The notes under the pieces are model-generated. The model worked only from the letters and a program-made list of their open reading frames with translations. It was not told where the DNA came from and ran no database searches. Of a stretch of 22,564 nt of DNA, positions 1 through 6,161 are shown one piece after another (the first letter of the stretch is position 1; each line of letters opens with the position of its first letter). Source of the stretch: an uncultured Moraxella sp. (GTDB taxonomy: Bacteria; Pseudomonadota; Gammaproteobacteria; Pseudomonadales; Moraxellaceae); the NCBI GenBank assembly GCA_916720335.1, contig CAKAQU010000010.1:1-22564 (forward strand), written 5' to 3'. Made by a program: the position numbers and the translations under genes.

Positions 1-70
1 TTTTAATTTTCAACTGTTTTAATTTTCAACTGTTTTAATTTTCAACTGTTTTAATTTTCAACTGTTTTAA
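1..70. repeat. 16-bp tandem repeat, at least four copies
   Basis: The unit TTTTAATTTTCAACTG occurs four times head to tail without a mismatch (1-16, 17-32, 33-48, 49-64), followed by a six-base partial copy (65-70). The array starts at the window edge, so more copies may lie outside. The last copy encodes the final residues and TAA stop of the minus-strand rubredoxin reductase gene; the others lie just after that stop. Perfect identity suggests recent slippage, that is, a VNTR. Because the stop lies in the first copy read, copy number should not alter the protein. Confidence 0.95.
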
Positions 71-1424
71 TGGTTACCTTAGCAACCACTTCGCCATGAT
101 GGCGCATTTGCATCACAAGTTCATTCGCTGTCTCGTTCTCCACTTGCCAATCACCAGTAGCTTTTGGATTACCATTGGCGGTTACATTAATACTTTTATT
201 TTTTAGGCGAATCATTGGAATGGTGTGTTTATAACCAGCGTGAGCCATACCAAGTATTTCGTGAGCAATTGCTAAAGCCTGGGCGCGATGTGGAGCGACA
301 TAACGGCAAGGCACGCCATCGATGCTAATACAATCACCAAGCGCGTAAATATGCGGAACGCTGGTTTGTAACGTTTCTGGATTGACTGCAATGCCAGTAT
401 GTTTGCTAAAAGCAACACCTGCGCGCACGGGCAATCTTTCATCCACCACAAGTCCAGTTGCGACAACCACCTCGTCAAAAATTAGGTTGTTTAGGGTTTG
501 AGTTTGGCAATCTAGTAAACTGATTTGGTAGCCTTGTTTGGTCTGAATCAGCTCTTTAACCATGCTAGAGCCAAACCAATCCACACCAATTTTTGTAATT
601 GCTTGCAAAACTTTTTCACCTGCAATTTTTGGCAATAAGCTCGCCAATGGTCTTGGATGTATATCAATTAAACTTACATGATGTCCAGCTTTAACCAAAT
701 CTTCAGCAAATTCAGTACCAATCATACCCGCCCCAATGATGGCAATATTTTTCTTACCATTGGTTAGGCAGTCTTGCAAGCCTGCAAATCGGCTTAAATG
801 ATTGATGTGCCACGCCATCTCTTTAGCGATAACATCAGGATAGGCAGGATTTGCCCCGATTGCCAAAACCAAATCATCATAACCAATATTGCCACGAGTG
901 GTATGTACACTTTTGGCATTACTATCAATTGTAGTTACATAGGTGTGGGCAATCAGCTTGACTTTGTTATCAATTGCAGACTGCATACCACTGATGCGCA
1001 CCAAATCAGCAGGTGTTTTATTTTGACTAATAGCAACTGACAACATTGGTTTATGATAACGATCGCCACTATCAGCACAAATCAACGTAATAGGAATTTC
1101 TTTATCTAAAACGCGAATGGCATCAACTACACTCCAGCCAGCAAGTCCAGCTCCAATGATAACCACGCCTTTTTTGTTGTGCTGAAAAAAAACTGTATTG
1201 GCAACGGATGCTGTCTTATCTTCTTCATAAGGTTCAAAATCGCTTTTTTTCACTCCACAAAGTGGGCAAACCCAATCATCAGCAATATCGTCAAAACGTG
1301 TTCCTGCAGGTATGCCATCTTCAGGGTCACCTGTTTCTTCATTATAAATATAACCACACGCGCGACAAATAAATTTGCGCCATGCTCCACGTCCATCAGC
1401 TGGTAAATTAGTTGTTATTGTCAT
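51..1424 (-). CDS. Rubredoxin fused to NAD(P)H:rubredoxin reductase (FAD-dependent)
   Basis: This 457-residue soluble protein should pass electrons from NAD(P)H through FAD to its own rubredoxin iron and on to an unidentified oxygenase, oxidase or peroxide/oxygen-detoxifying acceptor. Residues 16-66 are a rubredoxin: C20-x2-C23 in CRACGYIY and C53-x2-C56 in CPLCG are the four Fe ligands. Residues about 86-400 are a two-dinucleotide-binding reductase: GAGLAG (91-96) binds FAD, GAGMIG (231-236) binds NAD(P)H and ALGDC (361-365) is the second FAD motif. In many alkane degraders (RubA, RubB) the two parts are separate proteins, so the fusion is notable. It starts 12 bases after the acyl-CoA-dehydrogenase-like gene and is probably co-transcribed with it. 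The stop lies inside a tandem repeat. The physiological acceptor cannot be told from sequence; no alkane hydroxylase gene is visible. Confidence 0.92.
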   Translation of the reverse strand: MTITTNLPADGRGAWRKFICRACGYIYNEETGDPEDGIPAGTRFDDIADDWVCPLCGVKKSDFEPYEEDKTASVANTVFFQHNKKGVVIIGAGLAGWSVVDAIRVLDKEIPITLICADSGDRYHKPMLSVAISQNKTPADLVRISGMQSAIDNKVKLIAHTYVTTIDSNAKSVHTTRGNIGYDDLVLAIGANPAYPDVIAKEMAWHINHLSRFAGLQDCLTNGKKNIAIIGAGMIGTEFAEDLVKAGHHVSLIDIHPRPLASLLPKIAGEKVLQAITKIGVDWFGSSMVKELIQTKQGYQISLLDCQTQTLNNLIFDEVVVATGLVVDERLPVRAGVAFSKHTGIAVNPETLQTSVPHIYALGDCISIDGVPCRYVAPHRAQALAIAHEILGMAHAGYKHTIPMIRLKNKSINVTANGNPKATGDWQVENETANELVMQMRHHGEVVAKVTIKTVEN

Positions 1425-1436
1425 GATTGTGCCTTA

Positions 1437-2561
1437 TTAAATATGAAATTCTAAATCGCTTTTTACTGCTGGCTCGCCCATTATCTGATGCGACAAATAA
1501 CGCAAATGTTTGATTGCAGGGGTAACGATGGCAACAAACTGGGCTTCTCGCAGGCGTCTTTGTGGGGCTGCGGTCATTACATAACCCTTTGCTCCTTGGT
1601 GTAGTAATGCCGCTTGTGTGGCTCTTAGTGCTAGCATTGCTCCTTGTGTGCGCACATCCAAAACATCCAAAAAGAAATCTTTATCAGTGGCAAATGGTGT
1701 TTTAGCAAGACCTAATACCTTATTGACCAGCACATCAAATTCAAGCATTAAATTACCTGCCTGATCTTCCAAAAATGCGTTGCTGACTGCCGCTGACCGC
1801 TTAATATCATCAATTGCTCCCAAAATAATTCCCGCACCAATTCCCATTTGCATCAACACAAAGGCTCCCCGAATCCGTTCAATAAATTCCTTGCAAGGAC
1901 TTGCAATTACTTCGGATACATCCACTGGATAATTCTCAAGCTCAATTCGCCATGTACTTGAACCTTCCATTCCTAAAAAGGTTGGACACTGATGAAGTTG
2001 CCACTTACTCGCTCTTTCTTGGTCAAATTTTAATAAGAAAAACACCTGCTCATTTGTGCCTTCAACGCTAGCAACCGCGCCGCAGTATTGATTGGGAGCA
2101 ATGTGGCTAATCCAAGGCAATGTGCCTGATACTTGATAGTTTTTACCGTCCTTTTTGGCGCGAAAAATCATGGGCTCAATATTTGCCCAAGACTTCATTG
2201 GATTGGACAACGCCGTGCCGCCAAATGTATTAGCCAGAGTGTGATTGTTTAAAAATTCGCCCTTTAAAAGTGCATTATCTGATTGGTCTAAATACAAGCC
2301 GCACACCTGATGACACCACGTCAAAAATGCACTCGTACCACACACACGCCCGACTTCAGCATTTGCTAAAATCGCTAAATCCAAACGGTTGCCATACTGA
2401 TTTAGATGCGGAGCAAATACCCCAACTTGACCCAATTTTTGCATTTGGGCCAAAGGATAATAGCCCTGGTCAATTTCCAAAACTTTTGGGGTAAATTCTG
2501 TTTGAGCGACCTGACCAACTGTGTTTAAAAACTGAACATCATCAACAAATGAAAAAGACAT
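1437..2561 (-). CDS. Acyl-CoA-dehydrogenase-fold flavoprotein, substrate unknown
   Basis: The protein has about 374 residues, the usual length for the acyl-CoA dehydrogenase family. Recognisable parts are a helical N-terminal domain, a middle beta domain around WISHIAPNQYCGAVAS (152-167, counted from the upstream ATG at 2567) and a C-terminal helical domain with R-rich RRLREAQ (337-343). In most members the end of this domain reads IYEGT, with Glu as catalytic base; here the aligned stretch is IVTPA (347-351), so the Glu is missing. It may use another base, as isovaleryl-CoA dehydrogenase does, or act as a flavin monooxygenase-like member. ATG at 2561 is preferred to the one at 2567: AGTGAG (2573-2568) touches the first ATG but is 6 bases from the second. 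A good promoter lies upstream, and the rubredoxin reductase fusion follows after 12 bases. Family certain, reaction not. Confidence 0.85.
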   Translation of the reverse strand: MSFSFVDDVQFLNTVGQVAQTEFTPKVLEIDQGYYPLAQMQKLGQVGVFAPHLNQYGNRLDLAILANAEVGRVCGTSAFLTWCHQVCGLYLDQSDNALLKGEFLNNHTLANTFGGTALSNPMKSWANIEPMIFRAKKDGKNYQVSGTLPWISHIAPNQYCGAVASVEGTNEQVFFLLKFDQERASKWQLHQCPTFLGMEGSSTWRIELENYPVDVSEVIASPCKEFIERIRGAFVLMQMGIGAGIILGAIDDIKRSAAVSNAFLEDQAGNLMLEFDVLVNKVLGLAKTPFATDKDFFLDVLDVRTQGAMLALRATQAALLHQGAKGYVMTAAPQRRLREAQFVAIVTPAIKHLRYLSHQIMGEPAVKSDLEFHI

Positions 2562-2590
2562 AACCATCTCACTTTTTAAGATAAAAGTTC

Positions 2591-2618
2591 ATTATAAACA
2601 CTAAACACCCATTATCAA
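2591..2618 (-). promoter_or_regulatory. Sigma-70-type promoter for the acyl-CoA dehydrogenase/rubredoxin reductase pair
   Basis: On the minus strand TTGATA (2618-2613) is followed after 16 bases by a perfect TATAAT (2596-2591). The expected start of transcription near 2584 gives a leader of about 23 bases ahead of the AGTGAG ribosome-binding site. This is one of the best promoter matches in the window. Confidence 0.65.
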
Positions 2619-2693
2619 ACGCCCATTTTTACAAATCATTAGGTAAAAATGGAATAATTGAATTATTATAAATATCAATTTTGGCATAATCTA

Positions 2694-2710
2694 ATGGCTA
2701 GTTTAGCCAT
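2694..2710. repeat. Perfect inverted repeat, operator-like
   Basis: ATGGCTA-GTT-TAGCCAT has 7-base arms and a 3-base centre. It lies in the roughly 370-bp gap between the divergent flavoprotein operon and crcB, about 76 bases upstream of the -35 box of the former. It could bind a dimeric regulator or form a small hairpin. No regulator gene is adjacent. The rest of the gap is AT-rich with no supported gene; a second palindrome AATAATT-G-AATTATT (2653-2667) is less convincing because of base composition. Confidence 0.45.
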
Positions 2711-2851
2711 GGATTCAAAATATTAAAAGCAGACATTTGTAAATTAGATATAATAGTTGGTTAAATTTTAACTAAATTTTATTATTATTGTTTATTTTTT
2801 AATCTAAAAAACTGCAAAATAAACTTTTATTGCAGTTTATCGGTATTTTTG

Positions 2852-2881
2852 TTGTTACTTCTAGTAACAAAGTGTTATGAT
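2852..2881 (+). promoter_or_regulatory. Putative crcB promoter overlapped by a palindrome
   Basis: TTGTTA (2852-2857) and TATGAT (2876-2881) are separated by 18 bases and face crcB. The -35 box and spacer are covered by the perfect inverted repeat TTGTTACTTCTAGTAACAA (2852-2870, 7-base arms). A repressor bound there would block RNA polymerase. No conserved fluoride riboswitch sequence is recognised in the leader, so control by a protein is an alternative; this is inference. Confidence 0.45.
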
Positions 2882-2938
2882 ATGTAAACACATTATCGAT
2901 AACATTGAAAATATCTAATTATTATTTATTACTAAAGA

Positions 2939-3322
2939 ATGAATACACAACTTATTTTAATTGCTTTAGGTGGATTAATTGGCGCAGTAGCGCGGTTTGG
3001 TCTATCTTTACTGTTTGTATCCGCATCAGGGCAGTTTCCCTACGCAACTTTGATTGCAAATTTAGTGGGCTGTTTTTTGGCAGGCGTATTGCTTGCCATT
3101 AACCAAAAAACTGGAGTGCTAAACCATGAATGGCGGGCGTTTTTGGTAACTGGCGTTTTAGGTGGTTTTACTACCTTTTCAGCTTTTGGCATAGAAACGT
3201 TTTCATTTTTACAGCAAGGGCTTATTTATCAGGCGGTTTTATACATTAGTTTAACCGTTGTTGGTGGTTTATTAACTTTAAGCCTTGCTCATCTTTTAAC
3301 CACTGGATTTTTAAGTAAATAA
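2939..3322 (+). CDS. crcB: Fluoride ion channel CrcB/FluC
   Basis: This small inner-membrane protein of 127 residues, standard for the family, exports fluoride as a dual-topology dimer and protects fluoride-sensitive enzymes. Four hydrophobic segments are visible at about 4-27, 35-54, 67-88 and 96-120. Family signatures are GGLIGAVAR (11-19), the pore asparagine in NLVGCF (N41) and GGFTTFS (75-81), whose F77 and F80 fit the phenylalanine box. The start follows only a weak TAAAGA. It is a single gene: divergent from the flavoprotein operon, convergent with ribB, and ending before a shared hairpin terminator. A second overlapping frame (2905-3102) is a shadow. Confidence in function is high. 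Confidence 0.95.
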   Translation: MNTQLILIALGGLIGAVARFGLSLLFVSASGQFPYATLIANLVGCFLAGVLLAINQKTGVLNHEWRAFLVTGVLGGFTTFSAFGIETFSFLQQGLIYQAVLYISLTVVGGLLTLSLAHLLTTGFLSK

Positions 3323-3380
3323 ATATTTTTACTCAAAATAAATTATTAAAACGCATTTAAATATTCGTATAATCAATAAT

Positions 3381-3407
3381 AAAAGCCACCTAAATAAAGT
3401 GGCTTTA
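3381..3407. terminator. Bidirectional terminator between crcB and ribB
   Basis: AAAGCCAC (3382-3389) pairs perfectly with GTGGCTTT (3399-3406) around a 9-base loop, flanked by A/T-rich sequence on both sides. The position between two convergent genes suits a terminator for both strands. Confidence 0.7.
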
Positions 3408-3423
3408 TTTAATTAACATTTAG

Positions 3424-4512
3424 TTATACCGCACACACTGATTCAATAATATTTAAATCAAAACCTGATACATTAAATTTAGCGGGACTGGATAATAAGC
3501 GCATATCACGAACATCAAGCAGTTTTAAGATTTGGGCGCCCACGCCAATACTGCGATAAGGTTCACTTGCGTCATGAATGTTTGGCTGGGTATTTTGTTT
3601 GCTTAAAGCGCGATTTAAATCAATAGGCTGACCATTATCTATCCACACAAACACCCCATGTTCACTTTTAGCAATTTCTGCCAATGCTGATTGGATGCTC
3701 CAACCTTGTTTTTCGGTTTTTGCGGCAAACAAATCTTTTAATGGATTTAAACTGTGCACACGCACAGTAGCAATATTGTCTTTGGGTGCACCTTTGACTA
3801 ATGCAAAATGAGTTTCACTGGCGCCATATTCTTGAAAACGATACAGTTTAAAAGTTCCAAAATCACTGTCAAAATCACAACAGTCCAACAATTCAACTGT
3901 TTGCTCATTAGTCATGCGATAATGAATTAAATCAGCAATCGTGCCAATTTTTAATCCATGTTCTTTGGCAAATACTTCCAAATCATCACGTCGCGCCATC
4001 TCGCCATCTTCTTTGATAATTTCGCAAATCACCGCGGCAGGTTCAAGCCCTGCCAGCCTTGCCAAATCACAACCGGCTTCGGTGTGTCCTGCTCTGTGCA
4101 GCACACCACCTTTTTTTGCCATAATTGGAAAAATATGTCCCGGCTGAACAATATCACTAGGTTTGGCGTAAGGCGCAACTGCCGCCTGAACAGTTCTGGC
4201 TCTATCGGCTGCTGAAATGCCTGTGGAGACGCCTTCAGCTGCTTCAATAGATAAAGTAAAATTGGTGCTAAACTTCGCTCCATTTTTATCACTCATCAGC
4301 GGCAAATTTAGCTGCTGACAACGTGCTTCAGACAACGTCAAACACACCAAGCCACGCGCATGAGTAATCATAAAATTAATATCTGATGGCTTGACGTGAA
4401 CTGCTGCCATCACAATATCACCTTCATTCTCGCGGTCTTCATCATCCATTAAAATAACCATTTTACCAGCTTTAATGTCGTCAATGATTTCTTGGATTGT
4501 GTTAAATGTCAT
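3424..4512 (-). CDS. ribB: 3,4-dihydroxy-2-butanone 4-phosphate synthase with degenerate RibA-like half
   Basis: The protein has 362 residues. The N-terminal domain (about 1-200) makes 3,4-dihydroxy-2-butanone 4-phosphate from ribulose 5-phosphate for riboflavin synthesis; DDEDRENEGD (23-32), PGHIFP (124-129), GGVLHRAGHTEA (135-146) and the EIIKEDG region hold the metal and catalytic residues. The C-terminal part (about 203-362) keeps the GTP cyclohydrolase II fold signatures VRVHS and IGVGAQIL, but the three zinc cysteines expected after VRVHS are absent: the corresponding run is DLFAAKTEKQG. The second half is therefore probably inactive as cyclohydrolase II, and an intact ribA should exist elsewhere. 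AAGG lies 7 bases before the ATG, with a perfect -10 upstream. The gene is transcribed on its own. Databases may call it ribBA. Confidence 0.93.
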   Translation of the reverse strand: MTFNTIQEIIDDIKAGKMVILMDDEDRENEGDIVMAAVHVKPSDINFMITHARGLVCLTLSEARCQQLNLPLMSDKNGAKFSTNFTLSIEAAEGVSTGISAADRARTVQAAVAPYAKPSDIVQPGHIFPIMAKKGGVLHRAGHTEAGCDLARLAGLEPAAVICEIIKEDGEMARRDDLEVFAKEHGLKIGTIADLIHYRMTNEQTVELLDCCDFDSDFGTFKLYRFQEYGASETHFALVKGAPKDNIATVRVHSLNPLKDLFAAKTEKQGWSIQSALAEIAKSEHGVFVWIDNGQPIDLNRALSKQNTQPNIHDASEPYRSIGVGAQILKLLDVRDMRLLSSPAKFNVSGFDLNIIESVCAV

Positions 4513-4588
4513 GACTATGCCTTAACCTTAATGAATAAATTTTTAAAAACTGTAAAATAACGCTGCTTGTATGGGGTCAATTTGGCAT

Positions 4589-4594
4589 ATTATA
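4589..4594 (-). promoter_or_regulatory. Candidate -10 box for ribB
   Basis: A perfect TATAAT on the minus strand lies about 77 bases before the ribB ATG. The -35 region is poor (ATAATT at 17 bases spacing). The short leader leaves no room for an FMN riboswitch, and none is recognised. Confidence 0.4.
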
Positions 4595-4621
4595 AGGGTT
4601 TTTAATAAATTAATTATTGAT

Positions 4622-4642
4622 TTGATGGATTTTTACCATCAA
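4622..4642 (-). terminator. Hairpin just after the chpC-like gene
   Basis: TTGATGG and CCATCAA (4622-4628, 4636-4642) form a perfect 7-bp stem with a 7-base loop directly after the stop at 4643. The following minus-strand sequence is AT-rich but not a clean T-tract. It probably ends the chpABC transcript; a weaker structure than the one after pilJ. Confidence 0.45.
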
Positions 4643-5152
4643 TCATTCATCGCCAAAAAGCTGATGACTAATCAAATCCAAATTTGGCACAACCAAAAGC
4701 TCATCGCCAATCTTTACTGCTTGATACACATAATCTTCATCATCATGTTTATTTGCCAAAATCTTTGGCAAGGCATTTTTGATATTAGCTCGCTCCTCTT
4801 CATCCAGCTCGCAGTCTTTTACATCGGAAATTTTAACTCTCAAAGTAGTAATTTCTCCTGTTGTCTGAAGTGCCAAACGATGTTTATCGCTATTACCCTC
4901 CAAAATAACTAAAAACTGCGCCTCAACTTCTTGCGGAATCAAATGATACACTAGCAAATCTTGGCGAACGTCGTCATGCACCCAAGTATAAGTATCAATT
5001 CTTGCAGTTTGTGGCAAAGTTTGTAAAATCAAGCAAGTTGGCAAAACCCAATTTGGCTGCCCAAGCGTTGGAATTATGCTGACTTCTAATGTGCCATTTT
5101 CTGGCGTTAATAGACTAACCGCTTCAAATTGATGTTTTTTAACATTTTTCAT
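4643..5152 (-). CDS. chpC: Probable CheW-like protein ChpC of the Pil-Chp system
   Basis: This soluble protein of 169 residues is the last gene of the Pil-Chp cluster, in the place of chpC in Pseudomonas, where ChpC is a second CheW-type adaptor between receptor and kinase. The sequence alternates predicted beta strands (FLVILEGNSD, HRLALQTTGE, LRVKISDVKD) and ends with VKIGDELLVVPNLDLI, which fits the last strand and helix of a CheW fold. The match is weaker than for pilI, so the name rests largely on position. Two starts are possible. ATG at 5200 (185 residues, 6 bases after the chpB stop) has no good ribosome-binding site; ATG at 5152 has GGGGA (5162-5158) at 5 bases spacing and is preferred. 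Confidence 0.6.
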   Translation of the reverse strand: MKNVKKHQFEAVSLLTPENGTLEVSIIPTLGQPNWVLPTCLILQTLPQTARIDTYTWVHDDVRQDLLVYHLIPQEVEAQFLVILEGNSDKHRLALQTTGEITTLRVKISDVKDCELDEEERANIKNALPKILANKHDDEDYVYQAVKIGDELLVVPNLDLISHQLFGDE

Positions 5153-5206
5153 AAAAATCCCCAGATAATACGCTAAAGTTTTATTGATTTTATCATCCAA
5201 TCTTGT

Positions 5207-6157
5207 TTAATGTGATGCATTAACCACAGTGATAACTTGATTGGCAAGCTCAATGGGTGTACCAACAAATTGACAATATCCTGAATCAATGATTGCCTTT
5301 GGCTGACTAATACAGCTACTACTGGCAAGACTTTGCGCCCAAATATGGCTTGAATTAGACCTTGTTTCAGATAAATATTTTGAGCCATCATCACCCATGC
5401 CCGAAAAAATAATGCTAATAAGTTCATTGTTGTACACATCACTCATATTTTTTAAGATGGCACTGATATTAGGCTGATAACCATCACCCCAATCCTGATT
5501 TTGTAAAAAAATTCGCCCATTGCTATCAAAGATAATTTTACGGTCAATCGGTACAATTAAGCAGCTGCCAGAACGTAAACTTTGATTTGTTGTAATCACC
5601 TGACAATGCCAATCGTTATTTTGGGTAAGTGTTTTTGGCAGTGTATGAATCATTTTGGCATCAAAATGATACGCCACCACAATTGCTACAGGCATTTGGG
5701 CGGGCAAATGTGATAAAAAATCTTTTAACGCTGAAATTCCGCCCATGGACGCACCCAAAAGCAACACATAACGCCATGGTTTTGGAGTGGTTTGTTGGAT
5801 TTTTTGAATCTGGGGCAAATTAAGACGCTGACGCAACTGGCGAATCAGTGCGTTTTGCCATTTTTGATAGGCTTGAAGATTACTTAAACTGGGCGCAGGA
5901 GTAAATCCCACCAAGACCAAATACGGCTGATTACTATCAACTGCATCTTGTAACTCACCATCAAAATGCACATCAATCAGCCAAATTAAATGTTTGGGCA
6001 GATTGGCAGTTTTCCCGTTTAATACCTGCTCGGCACTAAAACAGCCGAGCAATTTTAAACCAAATTCATGCAGTGTATCATCAAAAGCAAAAAACTGACT
6101 TCGGTCATCGCACACCACCACAACCAAAGGTCTGTTTTTGCTAGAAGCATCGAGCAT
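5207..6157 (-). CDS. chpB: ChpB, CheB-type receptor methylesterase of the Pil-Chp system
   Basis: This 316-residue cytoplasmic enzyme should remove methyl groups from (or deamidate) glutamates of the PilJ receptor. The CheB catalytic domain spans about 130-312: GASMGG (135-140) holds the nucleophile S137, VAYHF holds H164 and GMGDDG (253-258) holds D257, the three residues matching the CheB triad. The N-terminal 1-110 has strand-like runs (LVVVVCDD, LIWLIDVHF, YLVLVGF) but no clear receiver phosphorylation set, so phosphorylation control as in CheB is doubtful. It starts 4 bases after the chpA stop and is surely co-transcribed with it. No cheR/pilK methyltransferase is encoded in the window, although this enzyme would need one as counterpart. 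Confidence 0.88.
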   Translation of the reverse strand: MLDASSKNRPLVVVVCDDRSQFFAFDDTLHEFGLKLLGCFSAEQVLNGKTANLPKHLIWLIDVHFDGELQDAVDSNQPYLVLVGFTPAPSLSNLQAYQKWQNALIRQLRQRLNLPQIQKIQQTTPKPWRYVLLLGASMGGISALKDFLSHLPAQMPVAIVVAYHFDAKMIHTLPKTLTQNNDWHCQVITTNQSLRSGSCLIVPIDRKIIFDSNGRIFLQNQDWGDGYQPNISAILKNMSDVYNNELISIIFSGMGDDGSKYLSETRSNSSHIWAQSLASSSCISQPKAIIDSGYCQFVGTPIELANQVITVVNASH

Positions 6158-6161
6158 TTAA

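Noticed and set aside
1..70. CRISPR-like repeats
   Set aside because: The 16-bp units are directly adjacent with no spacers and no cas genes are present.
2570..2938. Fluoride riboswitch upstream of crcB
   Set aside because: No recognisable conserved crcB-motif sequence was found; the gap is AT-rich with simple palindromes.
4029..4292. Overlapping open frames inside ribB (3941-4292, three frames)
   Set aside because: They lie within a well-conserved gene in other frames, and their translations look like shadow sequence.
4513..4620. FMN riboswitch upstream of ribB
   Set aside because: The predicted leader is about 70 bases, too short for the conserved RFN element, and none of its conserved sequence is seen.
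5173..5442. 89-codon minus-strand frame overlapping chpB and the chpC start
   Set aside because: The chpB frame there carries the catalytic GMGDDG motif; this frame has no family features.
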